From positions 1-54,581 of the forward strand of contig CATYIV010000013.1 in assembly GCA_958407465.1 (NCBI GenBank): a stretch of DNA of 54,581 nt, given 5' to 3'. Both the position numbers and the translations under genes were made by a program. Below are positions 1 to 9,126 of the stretch, piece by piece; position 1 is the stretch's first letter; each line of letters begins with the position of its first letter. Source of the stretch: an uncultured Collinsella sp. (lineage in GTDB: Bacteria; Actinomycetota; Coriobacteriia; Coriobacteriales; Coriobacteriaceae). Under the pieces are notes generated by a model. It was given only the letters and a program-made list of their open reading frames with translations. It had not been told where the DNA came from and ran no database searches.

Positions 1-33
1 TTTTGCCTCTTGACAATGTCCTGCTCATATTAA

Positions 34-55
34 AAGGAACGTCCCCAAGTGCCGG
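34..55 (+). repeat. short dispersed repeat, copy 1
   Basis: The segment AGGAACGTCCCCAAGTGCC lies just beyond the stop of the HAD gene. Near-identical segments occur at 3041-3062 and 3066-3087, so this is a small interspersed intergenic repeat. Its function is unknown. Confidence 0.55.
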
Positions 56-56
56 A

Positions 57-851
57 TTAGGAGAGACTCTCCAGCACGCGACGGAGCTCATGCTGAACGG
101 CGTGGTCGCGGTTGCAGCCTACGACGCGATCGGCCACCGCCTTGAGCGCGGGGCGCGCATTTTCCATCGCGCAGCCCGTGCCGACAAAGCGAATGATCTC
201 GTAGTCGTTCATCGAGTCGCCAAACGCCATGACCTCGTCGCGTTCGACGCCATAGTGCTCCATGAGCTGCTCGATTCCCGAGGCCTTCGACACACCAGGC
301 TGCATGGCATCGATCCATGCGTTTCCAGAAGGCGCAAAGGTAAAAAGCTGGCCAAGCTCGCGCTGCAGTACGTAGGCACTGTCCATAACGGCACAGTCAT
401 CGCAAAAGATACTCGCCTTGATGATATTTACGCTGGGATCGGGCAGCTCCCAAATGCGCTCGGCATTGGGAAGGTCCTTATCGACCTCACGCACGAACTT
501 GCACTCGTCATCGAGCAAGAAGGACTTGGTTCGGTCAAAGAGCGCAAGATGCAGATTGGGAAATGTCCTGACGGCCTGGGCGAGCCTTCGAATCGCCAGG
601 TGGGAATACACCTCACGGTCTACCATCTTACCGTCGGCGTAGACCTGGGCGCCGTTAGCGGCGACAAAGTCCATCTTGTCGCGAACGGGCGCAAAGAACT
701 CGCACAGGCGATCGTAGCGACGACCTGACGATGCGGCGAAATGCACGCCATGCTCGTGTAGCGCCAGAATCAGTTCGTAGGTCTCGGGAGGCACCTGGCC
801 GTTTTCGTCAAGCAGCGTGCCGTCCATATCGGATGCAATCAGTTTAAACAT
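57..851 (-). CDS. HAD superfamily (Cof-type) phosphatase
   Basis: A 264-residue cytosolic HAD hydrolase of the Cof/IIB subfamily, which removes phosphate from sugar phosphates or cofactors. Motif I is DMDGTLLDENG near residue 8, the conserved lysine lies in GVSKASGIEQL, and motif IV is GDSMNDYEII near residue 216. The length matches the family. The ATG at 851 has a good ribosome site, GGGAG seven bases upstream. The gene stands alone. The substrate cannot be told from sequence. Confidence 0.9.
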   Translation of the reverse strand: MFKLIASDMDGTLLDENGQVPPETYELILALHEHGVHFAASSGRRYDRLCEFFAPVRDKMDFVAANGAQVYADGKMVDREVYSHLAIRRLAQAVRTFPNLHLALFDRTKSFLLDDECKFVREVDKDLPNAERIWELPDPSVNIIKASIFCDDCAVMDSAYVLQRELGQLFTFAPSGNAWIDAMQPGVSKASGIEQLMEHYGVERDEVMAFGDSMNDYEIIRFVGTGCAMENARPALKAVADRVVGCNRDHAVQHELRRVLESLS

Positions 852-1057
852 AGGAAAGCTCCCTTCGGGCTTGTTGGAATCGGACGTATATCCAAAATCA
901 CCGTACCCAAAGGGAACTCAAATAAGACTCCGCGGGCGCAAACGTTACAAGGACCTAGCAAATAGCTCACACATGCCAGAGGTCCTACGGTCGCGGCGTC
1001 AGGCAGCCCGCCAAAGAGTGTCCCCGACGACTAGTCGTTTAAGAACGTCCCCGATGA
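852..1057. other. intergenic region with a duplicated ade 3' end
   Basis: This gap holds no gene. Its right edge carries GTCCCCGACGACTAGTCG at 1020-1037, almost the same as 1047-1064, which contains the stop codon and last codons of ade. Both copies contain the palindrome GACTAGTC. The first copy looks like a 27-bp-period tandem duplication of the gene's end. Confidence 0.5.
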
Positions 1058-2878
1058 CTAGTCGGCATAGGTGAAGGTTGTAACGTCGAACATGCCCTCG
1101 GGGCGGATGCGGAGCGTCGGGATGACCGGCAGGGGCAGGAAGATGATGCCCATGATGGGGTCGAGCGGCGGCTCAATACCCATGGCGCGCGCCTTGACCA
1201 TAAAGTCGTCGTGCTGCGCAGCAACGTCCTCGGCCGTGCCTTCGCTCATAAGGCCACCGAGCGCCAGCGGAATACGCGCCACGACCTCGCCGTTGCGCAC
1301 CAGCACGTGGCCGCCCTGGCCCACGGCCTCGACGGCAGCCATCATATCCGCCGCGCTGTCGCCCACCACGCACACGTTGTGCGAGTCGTGGCCGATCGTC
1401 GAGGCGATAGCGCCGCCCGTGATGGTAAAACCGCGCACCCAGCCGCGGCCGATATGCTTGCCGACGAGTCCCATGCCGGCGGGACCGTCGCCATCGGCGC
1501 CCTTGGCCTGCAGTGACACGCCGCGGCCGTGGCGCTCGATCAGCATAATGCGGCGCAGGCCCCCGGCGTTCTCGGGGCGAGCCATACCCGTGATGGCCTT
1601 GCCCGGCACCACGTCGATCACGGCCTCGCCCGGCTTAAAGGCATAGTCGAACACGTCGAGCGATAGCTTCGGCAGCTTAACGGAAGCACGCAGCTCATCG
1701 GCAAGGGCCGCAACCTCGGCCATCTCGGGTGCGATCTCGCCCACAAAGGTGCCGTCCTGCGCCACCAGAGCACCGGCGGCATATACGCGATGCGGAGCTG
1801 CGGCAAACGTCAGGTCGTTGAGTACCAGCAGGTCGGCACGCTTGCCCGGGGCGATGGCGCCACGCAGCTCGTGCGGGTCGCGACAGCCGTGGTCCAGGCC
1901 AAACGCCTCGGCCGTGGAAAGGGACGCCATAGAGATGGCGACCACGGGGTCAATACCGGCCTCGATAGCCACTCGGCAGGCGTTGTCGATCATACCGGTC
2001 GAAAGCGCATCGGAGGGAGCGCGGTCGTCGGTCGCAAAACAGCAGCGACGGGCGCGGGCGGGATTCTCCAGCAGCATCGGCGACAGGTTGGCCAGGTCGT
2101 GGCTGCACGTGCCCTCACGCAGCATCACATACATGCCGCGGGATAGCTTGTCGAGCGCCTCCTCGGGAATCGTCGACTCGTGGTCGGCGATAATGCCCGC
2201 TGCGGCATAGGCGTTGAGGTCCTTACCGGCAACGAGCGGCGCATGGCCGTCGACCTGCTTGGACGGCGTCTGGTTGGCAGCATCGATGCGAGCACAGGTC
2301 TCGGGGTCGGCCATAAAGACGCCCGGCAGGTTCATCATTTCGCCCAGTCCAAAGACATCGCCTGGATGCTCGGCAAAAAACGCCTGCATATCGGCAGCCG
2401 AAATAACGGCACCGGCCTGCTCGTCGGGCAGCGCGGGCACGCACGAAGGCATCATGTACTTGATGGAGATGGGTGCGCGGCGGCCATCCTCGATCATAAA
2501 GCGCAAGCCGTCGAGACCGGCAACATTGGCAATCTCGTGGCTGTCGGCAATGGCGGTGGTAGTACCGCGCGTCGCGGCCATGCGAGCATACTCGGCGGGA
2601 CGGATGTTCGAAGACTCGATATGCAGATGCCCGTCAATAAAACCAGGAGCGAGATAGCGACCCTGGCAGTCGATGACCTCAGTTGCCTCGTAGGTGCCAG
2701 CGGCATCGTCGCGACCATCGTAGAGCACGCCGACGATCACACCGTCCTTGACGGCAACGCTACCGGGCGCCACACGCTGGCCATACACGTCGACGATCTG
2801 CGCATTGGTAAACAGCGTGTCGACGGGCACGCGGCCCCCGGCGGCCTCGATCACAGTCCTCATGACCTCAACGGACAT
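1058..2878 (-). CDS. ade: adenine deaminase
   Basis: A 606-residue adenine deaminase (amidohydrolase superfamily) that converts adenine to hypoxanthine and ammonia in purine salvage. The metal-binding GFIDGHLHIESS motif lies near residue 98 and DSHEIANV near residue 133. The C-terminal half carries the family's conserved GHDSHNV and GG(L/M)MSEG segments. The start at 2878 follows AAAGGAG with five bases between. The gene is monocistronic. It supplies hypoxanthine, so it may feed the purine-degradation genes further along, although it is not next to them. Confidence 0.95.
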   Translation of the reverse strand: MSVEVMRTVIEAAGGRVPVDTLFTNAQIVDVYGQRVAPGSVAVKDGVIVGVLYDGRDDAAGTYEATEVIDCQGRYLAPGFIDGHLHIESSNIRPAEYARMAATRGTTTAIADSHEIANVAGLDGLRFMIEDGRRAPISIKYMMPSCVPALPDEQAGAVISAADMQAFFAEHPGDVFGLGEMMNLPGVFMADPETCARIDAANQTPSKQVDGHAPLVAGKDLNAYAAAGIIADHESTIPEEALDKLSRGMYVMLREGTCSHDLANLSPMLLENPARARRCCFATDDRAPSDALSTGMIDNACRVAIEAGIDPVVAISMASLSTAEAFGLDHGCRDPHELRGAIAPGKRADLLVLNDLTFAAAPHRVYAAGALVAQDGTFVGEIAPEMAEVAALADELRASVKLPKLSLDVFDYAFKPGEAVIDVVPGKAITGMARPENAGGLRRIMLIERHGRGVSLQAKGADGDGPAGMGLVGKHIGRGWVRGFTITGGAIASTIGHDSHNVCVVGDSAADMMAAVEAVGQGGHVLVRNGEVVARIPLALGGLMSEGTAEDVAAQHDDFMVKARAMGIEPPLDPIMGIIFLPLPVIPTLRIRPEGMFDVTTFTYAD

Positions 2879-3040
2879 ACATACTCCTTTAACTGTAGAA
2901 ATAACTGCGGAGCGGACGAGCCTTCACCGCAGCAAGCCAACAGCCATTGTATGCCCAAACGATGGGTCAACAATACGCCTCTCCGCTTAACGGCACACGC
3001 CGCTTGGCGCAATGGGGACAGGTTGCTTTGCACCAATGAC

Positions 3041-3087
3041 AAGGAGTGTCCCAAAGTGCCGGCACAAAAGGATCGTCCCCAAGTGCC
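3041..3087 (+). repeat. short dispersed repeat, copies 2 and 3 in tandem
   Basis: AAGGAGTGTCCCAAAGTGCC at 3041-3060 is followed at 3066-3087 by AAGGATCGTCCCCAAGTGCC. Both match the copy at 34-55. The tandem pair lies in non-coding DNA upstream of ade. Confidence 0.5.
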
Positions 3088-3124
3088 AACAACGGAAGCG
3101 CCGATGTTTTGGCAACGACAGCGA

Positions 3125-3223
3125 GCGGGCCGCATTTGAGACAAGGTGACGTGAAGCGAAAGGGCGCTGACCTTCTGGTCGCGCCCTTGAAGTTGAACGT
3201 CAGATTGTCCAAATGCGGCCCGC
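3125..3223. repeat. long nested stem-loop downstream of tyrS
   Basis: The outer arms at 3125-3144 and 3205-3223 both contain CGGGCCGCATTTG or its complement and differ by one inserted base. Inside are AAGGGCGC and GCGCCCTT arms around a short loop, plus GACGT/ACGTC-type pairing. The whole 99-base segment can fold into one extended hairpin. There is no strong U-tract at its end, so it is not a textbook terminator, although it may end or stabilise the tyrS transcript. Confidence 0.55.
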
Positions 3224-3238
3224 GCAGCGTCGGCCGGT

Positions 3239-3260
3239 CCGCCGTTCGTTAGAACGGCGG
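3239..3260 (-). terminator. hairpin just after tyrS
   Basis: The nine-base arms CCGCCGTTC and GAACGGCGG surround a four-base loop directly after the tyrS stop codon. No U-run follows, so it could be a weak terminator or a 3'-end stabiliser. Confidence 0.35.
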
Positions 3261-3262
3261 AA

Positions 3263-4474
3263 CTAAATCAACTTGAAGCCCTTGCGCTTGCCTACGGAGA
3301 GGGTGTCGCCCAGCTTGAGGGCGCTCGGATCGATGTTGTAGCTCTTGGGAGCCACGGCCTTGCCGTTGATCTTGACGCCGCCGCCGTCGATATCGCGACG
3401 AGCCTGGCCGGCGCTCGCCGAAAGGCCCAAGTCCTTGAGCAGGCCGGCGAGGTAGATCTGGCCCTCGTCGTTGACGGTCAGCTCGACATGCTTCTCGGGG
3501 AAGTCGGCAAGCTGGCCCTCCTTGAACACGCGGTCGAACTCGGCCTGAGCCTCGTCTCCGGCGCCGGCGCCGTGGTAGGTGTCGCACAGGTCGCGGCCCA
3601 GAGCGCGCTTGAGCTCATAGGGATCGGCAGAGCCGTCGGCCAGAGCAGCGTCGATCTTGTCGACCTCGGCCGGGGTGAGCGAGCTCGCCAGGCGATAGTA
3701 CTTTCCAATCATCTCGTCGGGGATGGACATGGTCTTGCCGAACATATCCTTGGGGGCGTCGGTCAGGCCGATGTAGTTGCCGTAGGACTTGGACATCTTG
3801 CGCACGCCATCGGTGCCCTCGAGCAGCGGCATGGTGAGCGCGATCTGGGGCTCCATGCCCATCTTCTCCATGAGCTCACGGCCGGCGAGCAGGTTGAAGA
3901 GCTGATCGGTGCCGCCCATCTCCACGTCGGCCTTGATCTGCACGGAGTCGAAGGCCTGCATCACGGGATACAGGAACTCATGCAGGGCGATCGGCGTCTG
4001 AGACTGGTAGCGCTTGGTAAAGTCATCGCGCTCAAGGATGCGGGCGACGGTGAACTTGGAGCATACCTGCAGCAGACCGGCCAGGTCCATCGAAAGGATC
4101 CAGTCACCGTTGTGCACGATGGTGGTCTTCTCGGGATCCAGGATCTTCATAGCCTGGCTCACGTAGGTCTCGGCATTGGCCTCGATCTGCTCCTGCGAAA
4201 GCTGCGGACGCGTGGAGTTCTTGCCCGAGGGGTCGCCGATCAGCGCGGTGCCGTTGCCGATGATGAGGGTAACGTTGTGGCCCAGGTCCTGGAACTGGCG
4301 CATCTTGCGCAGCGGCACGGCATGGCCCAGGTGCAGGTCGGGGCTGGTGGGGTCGACGCCGAGCTTGATGTTGAGGGGCTCGCCCTTCTCAAGCTTCTTG
4401 CGAAGGTCGGCCTCGGGAACGATTTGGGCAGCGCCCGAGGTGATGATACGCATTTGCTCGTCAACAGACAGCAT
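3263..4474 (-). CDS. tyrS: tyrosyl-tRNA synthetase
   Basis: Charges tRNA-Tyr with tyrosine. The 403-residue protein has a class I HIGH motif (DLHLGHAVPL, near residue 52), the KMSKS loop (RKMSKSYGN, near residue 225) and a C-terminal S4-like RNA-binding domain (SAGQARRDIDGGGVKING). I chose the ATG at 4474 (MLSVDEQM) because GGAGGA lies just upstream. A reading frame that continues 32 codons further upstream has no family similarity. The gene follows the U32-family gene on the same strand at a 96-base interval and may be co-transcribed with it. Confidence 0.95.
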   Translation of the reverse strand: MLSVDEQMRIITSGAAQIVPEADLRKKLEKGEPLNIKLGVDPTSPDLHLGHAVPLRKMRQFQDLGHNVTLIIGNGTALIGDPSGKNSTRPQLSQEQIEANAETYVSQAMKILDPEKTTIVHNGDWILSMDLAGLLQVCSKFTVARILERDDFTKRYQSQTPIALHEFLYPVMQAFDSVQIKADVEMGGTDQLFNLLAGRELMEKMGMEPQIALTMPLLEGTDGVRKMSKSYGNYIGLTDAPKDMFGKTMSIPDEMIGKYYRLASSLTPAEVDKIDAALADGSADPYELKRALGRDLCDTYHGAGAGDEAQAEFDRVFKEGQLADFPEKHVELTVNDEGQIYLAGLLKDLGLSASAGQARRDIDGGGVKINGKAVAPKSYNIDPSALKLGDTLSVGKRKGFKLI

Positions 4475-4570
4475 TGGGTATCCTCCTTTTGCTATAGCAC
4501 CCTCACCGGATACGGCGGTGCTGGAAGTCCATAAACTCTCATATGATAACAAACTGACGCGACGCGGCAC

Positions 4571-6529
4571 CTACGACAGGAAAATCCTCGTCCTGCCGCA
4601 TGCGTCAATGGCAACTGGCAGACGTGTACCGTCACGCTCGACCAGATAGCGTGCCTGCCGACGACGCAAGCAGTCGCGGCAACGAACCTGTCCCGTCGCA
4701 TCGGTGGCGCAGACGCCCTCGGCGGTCAGCAGGCAGTGCTCGCACACCATAAGCTCGGGACGGTCGGCGTCGACCGGACCCAAGACGCCGGGTTCAGCAG
4801 CCAGTTCGGCAATACGCTCCGCATCATTGCCGAGCAACTCCGCCGGCAAGTACACCCGCCCCGCACCGAGTCCGCGCAGCCAGGTAAGCGTGGCCCGATT
4901 CGCGCAGAACACCGGCGCCGCCACGTCAAACGTCACGCCCAGCTCGCGAGCGATCACCACCTGTCCCAGGTTGCGGCAGACGACGCGCCCGGCACGCTGC
5001 ATCAGTGAGCGGGTCCGGTCAGCGTCACCCGTGCGGCACGCCTCGTCAAGCACCACAACGGCGTCGGACAAATCGAGTTCTCCGCGCGGGTCGGCATCCA
5101 TCAGCTGCCAAGCAAAAACCATGCGAGCGGGAACCGCGCACTCCATCAACTCCGTCGACGCACCGCCATCCACCGCAACGTCCTCAAAGGGCAGCACCTC
5201 AACGGCACGCGCAACGGGCGCAATCGCATCTGCCTCGGCCCGCATGCGCTCCAACACCGCCGCCGTCTGATCCAACACGCCGGCGCTGCGAATCAGGTAC
5301 ACCTCGCAGCCCGCGTCCACCTTACGCTTGCAATGCACGACGACGCGCTTCCCCGCTGCGGCATCCACCGGGCAGGGCACCTGCGGCCAGCGCTTGGGCA
5401 CATCGGGACGCGCGTCGACACCCGGATAGAACCGAATCTCGAGCGTGTCACCCGCCGCCACGGCGGCGTCGAGCTCAACGGTCACCTCTTCGTGGCCCAC
5501 AGCGACCAAGCGTCCCACGCGCAGGCCCTGGTTAATCGCACGCTCAAAGCTCATCAACTCGGCACCCGAACGCCCTCGCAGGTACGCATCGGTAAACCCA
5601 CGGTTAAACGACCTTCCCAGCTCGCGTTCAAGCTCTTCCACGGCACCGGGGTCCCACGCGTCGTCGCGCAGCATATCGAGCGCCCGGCGCCACACCCGCA
5701 CCACATTGAATACGTAATCGGGGTTCTTCATGCGCCCCTCGATCTTGAGCGACGCCACGCCGGCATCTACAAGCTCGGGCAGATGCGCAATACCCAGATA
5801 GTCGCGCGGGCACAACAGGCGATCCCCTTCGACGGCGACAACGCTCTGCCCCGCCTCGTCCACCAGGTCGTACGCCAGACGGCACGGCTGCGTGCAGTCG
5901 CCGCGCATCGCCGAGCGCCCACGCCGCAGGGCCGAGAACTCGCACGCCCCCGAATAGCCGATGCAAATCGCACCGTGGCAGAATACCTCGATGGGCACGC
6001 CCGTGGCACATAGCGCCGCAATCTCGTCGACCGTCAGCTCGCGCGCCGTCGTCACACGCTCGACCCCCAGCTCATCGGCGGCAAGCCGCACGGCGCCTTC
6101 GCTATGAACGCCCACCTGCGTAGACAGGTGAATCTCGACCCCTGGAATCGCCGCGCTCAGCGCGCAGGCCAACCCGGCATCGGCGACAATCAGAGCATCG
6201 GCGCCCAGCTCCAGTGCATGAGCTCCCAGCGCCACCGCGTCGGATAACTCATCGTCAAACACGAACACGTTGAGCGTCACGTACACACGCACGCCACGGG
6301 CATGCGCCACGGCGCTGCCGCGCGCAAACTCGTCATCCGTAAAGCCATGGGCGCTCACACGGGCGTTAAAGCCGCCCAACCCCGCATAGATGGCATCGGC
6401 GCCCGCGGCGATGGCCGCAAGCATCTGGTCGAGCCCGCCCGCCGGCGCCAGCAGCTCGGGCAGCGCCGCACCGGCAGCATCCAATCCAGTCTTGTGTTGT
6501 CCGCTCGGCCCCATCGTCCGAATCGCCAT
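4571..6529 (-). CDS. U32 family peptidase-like protein (RlhA/TrhP type)
   Basis: A 652-residue U32-family protein, close in length to E. coli RlhA (653). Members of this family are annotated as peptidases, but several act in hydroxylation of rRNA or tRNA. The N-terminal barrel shows the opening motif ELLAPAGGLDQMLAA. The diagnostic cysteine cluster CHGAICIGYSGAC followed by GDCTQPCR lies near residue 195. A further CEHCLL...CRDC cysteine pattern lies close to the C-terminus. The ATG at 6529 (MAIRTMG) is preceded by AAGGAG at seven bases, so the in-frame ATG at 6556 was rejected. The substrate is not determinable here. Confidence 0.85.
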   Translation of the reverse strand: MAIRTMGPSGQHKTGLDAAGAALPELLAPAGGLDQMLAAIAAGADAIYAGLGGFNARVSAHGFTDDEFARGSAVAHARGVRVYVTLNVFVFDDELSDAVALGAHALELGADALIVADAGLACALSAAIPGVEIHLSTQVGVHSEGAVRLAADELGVERVTTARELTVDEIAALCATGVPIEVFCHGAICIGYSGACEFSALRRGRSAMRGDCTQPCRLAYDLVDEAGQSVVAVEGDRLLCPRDYLGIAHLPELVDAGVASLKIEGRMKNPDYVFNVVRVWRRALDMLRDDAWDPGAVEELERELGRSFNRGFTDAYLRGRSGAELMSFERAINQGLRVGRLVAVGHEEVTVELDAAVAAGDTLEIRFYPGVDARPDVPKRWPQVPCPVDAAAGKRVVVHCKRKVDAGCEVYLIRSAGVLDQTAAVLERMRAEADAIAPVARAVEVLPFEDVAVDGGASTELMECAVPARMVFAWQLMDADPRGELDLSDAVVVLDEACRTGDADRTRSLMQRAGRVVCRNLGQVVIARELGVTFDVAAPVFCANRATLTWLRGLGAGRVYLPAELLGNDAERIAELAAEPGVLGPVDADRPELMVCEHCLLTAEGVCATDATGQVRCRDCLRRRQARYLVERDGTRLPVAIDACGRTRIFLS

Positions 6530-6691
6530 CGACAAACTCCTTACCAAGGTATGCATTCACTCTGAAAAATGCCGCCTTCCAGCATACACGAGGCCTCGCG
6601 CACCCCGTTTGGTTTATCGTGTAATAACTTATGTCCATCCTGCCCCGACGGCACATCCGCCGTCGGGCACGACATACCTGGAGGTCAATAT

Positions 6692-8938
6692 ATGGGTCCT
6701 CGCCAACGACAGGGACGCAGCCGTTCAAAGACGCATGCCCTGCCCATAATCCTGCTCTCGTTTTTGGGCTTTTTGCTTATCGCGGGCGTGGCATTTGGCA
6801 TCGGCATGGTCGGCAACGTCAACCGCTGGCTGTCCGATCTGCCCGACTACACCGACGCCAACGCGTATCTGGTGAGCGAGCCCACCGAGATCGTCGACTG
6901 CAACGGCAACAAGATCGCGAGCTTCTACACGCAAAACCGTAAGTCCATCACCAAGGACGAGGTCTCCCCCTACGTGCTGCAGGGCACCGTTGACGTCGAG
7001 GACGAGCGCTTCTACGAGCACGGTGGTATCGACCTGTGGGGTATCGCGCGTGCTGCGGTGGCAACCCTCGGCGGCGGGCACGAAGGCGCCTCGACTATCA
7101 CCCAGCAGCTGGTGCGCAACACCATCCTGCAAGAGGAGCAGTTCGACTCGACCATCGAGCGTAAGGTGCGCGAGGCCTACATCGCCGTAAAGATGGAGGA
7201 TATGTACTCCAAAGACGAGATCCTCATGATGTACCTCAACACCATCTATTACGGCCACGGCGCCTACGGCATCGAGGCCGCAGCCGAGACCTATCTGTCC
7301 AAGAGCGCCGCCGACCTCACCCTGAGCGAGGCCGCGCTGCTCATCGGCCTTCCCAACTCGCCCTCGCAGTACGACCCCACGGTCAACCCCGACCTGGCGC
7401 TGTCCCGTCGCAACAAGGTCCTCGACAACATGTTGCGTCTGGGCCACATTACGCAGGAGGAGCACGATGCCGCACAGGCCGAGCCCATCACCCTCAACGT
7501 GACCGAAATCTCGGGCAGCGGCGTCGACGTATACTCGCAGCCCTACTTTGTCGCCTATGTTAAGCAGCTGCTGGAGCAGGAGTTCTCGACCGACGTGCTC
7601 TTTAAGGGCGGCCTGACCGTCAAGACCACCATCGACCCCACGATGCAGCAGGTGGCAGAGAATGCCGTCCGCGAGCAGCTCGACACACTCTCACTCGACG
7701 GCCTGGACATGGGCATGGTCGTCGTCGACCCCAAAACCGGCTACATCAAGTGCATGGTGGGCGGCTACGACTACAACGCCGACGAGAACCACGTAAACCA
7801 TGCCACGGCCAAGCGTCCCGTCGGCTCCACCTTTAAGGCCTTTACGCTGGCAACTGCCATCCAAAACGGCATGAACCCCAACGTCACCCTCAACTGCAAC
7901 TCGCCGCTCAAGGCCAAGGGCACCACGACCGAGGTCCAAAACTACGCCAACCATAGCTATGGCAACATCACGCTTAAGCAGGCGACGGCATACTCCTCCA
8001 ACACCGGCTACATCCAGGTGGCGGAAGCCGTCGGCAACAGCAAGATCATCTCGCTCGTCAAAAAGCTCGGCATCGATCCCGCCAAGGACAACATCGAGGA
8101 CGTTCCCGTCATGACCCTCGGCACCGGCTCGATCTCGCCGCTCGAGATGGCCGCCGCCTACGCGACGTTTGCCAACGGCGGCTACTATCGCCAGCCGATC
8201 GCCATCACCGAGATTGACTCTCGTACCGGTTCGGTGCTGTACCAGCACACCGACAATCCCTCACAGGTGCTTACCGAGGGCGAGGCCGCCGCGGTCACCG
8301 ATGTTCTGTCCGGCGTCATGCAGGGCGGCGGTACGGGTGCTGCCGGTGCCCTGAGCGTCAACCAGCCCTATGCCGGCAAGACGGGCACCACCGACAACAC
8401 CACCAACCTGTGGTTCTGCGGCTATACCCCGCAGCTGGCGTGCGCCCTGTGGACCGGCTATTCCGCGGGCGAGATCCCCATCCAAAAATACGGCACGGAC
8501 CTGCTGGGCGACAGCACCAACCTGCCTGTCTTTAAGCGGTTTATGAACACCGTTCTGACCGGTACCGAGCGCGAGGAGTTTGCGACCGGAACGGCGCCCA
8601 CCTACAAGAACAACAGCGTCTGGAAGTTCTACGGCACCAACAACTCCAAGAAGACGGAGAACGACGACAAGGACGAGAACGAGGACGAAGAGGAAACCAC
8701 CACAACGACTACCACGACGACCACGACCACCGAGACCACGGGTGGCGACACCACCGGCGGCACCGGTACGACCGGTGGCTCGACGGGCGGCTCAACTGGT
8801 GGTTCGACCGGCGGCGATGGCGGCACGCCTACGCCTACGCCTACGCCTACGCCCACTCCCGACCCCTCGCCTACGCCTACGCCTACGCCTACGCCCACTC
8901 CCGACCCCTCGCCCACGCCTGACGATACGGTCGGCTAG
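6692..8938 (+). CDS. class A penicillin-binding protein (transglycosylase/transpeptidase)
   Basis: A 748-residue bifunctional peptidoglycan synthase anchored in the membrane by one N-terminal helix (about residues 18-40). The GT51 domain contains EDERFYEHGGID and the STITQQL segment. The transpeptidase domain has the active-site STFK, the SSN motif (YSSNTGY) and the KTGTTDN box. The last 90 or so residues are low-complexity: an acidic stretch, a run of about 14 threonines, GGS/GGT repeats, and two copies of a Thr-Pro repeat ending in DPSP. The ATG at 6692 was chosen because GGAGG lies seven bases upstream. The gene is divergent from the U32 gene and is followed by a strong terminator. Confidence 0.93.
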   Translation: MGPRQRQGRSRSKTHALPIILLSFLGFLLIAGVAFGIGMVGNVNRWLSDLPDYTDANAYLVSEPTEIVDCNGNKIASFYTQNRKSITKDEVSPYVLQGTVDVEDERFYEHGGIDLWGIARAAVATLGGGHEGASTITQQLVRNTILQEEQFDSTIERKVREAYIAVKMEDMYSKDEILMMYLNTIYYGHGAYGIEAAAETYLSKSAADLTLSEAALLIGLPNSPSQYDPTVNPDLALSRRNKVLDNMLRLGHITQEEHDAAQAEPITLNVTEISGSGVDVYSQPYFVAYVKQLLEQEFSTDVLFKGGLTVKTTIDPTMQQVAENAVREQLDTLSLDGLDMGMVVVDPKTGYIKCMVGGYDYNADENHVNHATAKRPVGSTFKAFTLATAIQNGMNPNVTLNCNSPLKAKGTTTEVQNYANHSYGNITLKQATAYSSNTGYIQVAEAVGNSKIISLVKKLGIDPAKDNIEDVPVMTLGTGSISPLEMAAAYATFANGGYYRQPIAITEIDSRTGSVLYQHTDNPSQVLTEGEAAAVTDVLSGVMQGGGTGAAGALSVNQPYAGKTGTTDNTTNLWFCGYTPQLACALWTGYSAGEIPIQKYGTDLLGDSTNLPVFKRFMNTVLTGTEREEFATGTAPTYKNNSVWKFYGTNNSKKTENDDKDENEDEEETTTTTTTTTTTTETTGGDTTGGTGTTGGSTGGSTGGSTGGDGGTPTPTPTPTPTPDPSPTPTPTPTPTPDPSPTPDDTVG

Positions 8939-8960
8939 AAATCATCCGGCCATAAGCAAC

Positions 8961-9004
8961 AAGGCCCCCGAGCAGCTTATTAAACTGCTCGGGGGCCTTT
9001 TAGT
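8961..9004 (+). terminator. rho-independent terminator of the PBP gene
   Basis: A 15-base perfect stem (AAGGCCCCCGAGCAG paired with its complement) with a nine-base loop is followed by TTTTAGTTT, 22 bases after the stop codon. Confidence 0.92.
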
Positions 9005-9042
9005 TTAAAGCGACCTGGTGGGCGGTCTTTATACCGGCAAAC

Positions 9043-9077
9043 AAAAAAAGGGGGTACCGACCAACGTCGATACCCCT
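9043..9077 (-). terminator. rho-independent terminator of argR
   Basis: Read on the minus strand, GGGGTATCGAC pairs with GTCGGTACCCC and is followed by seven Ts. It lies 50 bases past the argR stop and faces the PBP terminator, which insulates the two convergent units. Confidence 0.88.
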
Positions 9078-9126
9078 TACAAGCCACTATGTCACGCACA
9101 CAGTGCCGAGCGCACGACCCGCACGC

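Larger units (their letters stand above)
2879..3262. other. intergenic region with repeats and a long hairpin
   Basis: No gene is visible in these 384 bases between the convergently arranged ends and starts of ade and tyrS. The region holds two copies of the short dispersed repeat (3041-3062 and 3066-3087), a long nested stem-loop (3125-3223), and a short hairpin next to the tyrS stop (3239-3260). Confidence 0.6.

Noticed and set aside
4475..4570. N-terminal extension of TyrRS to the upstream ATG
   Set aside because: The extension has no similarity to the family, and the internal ATG has a strong ribosome site.
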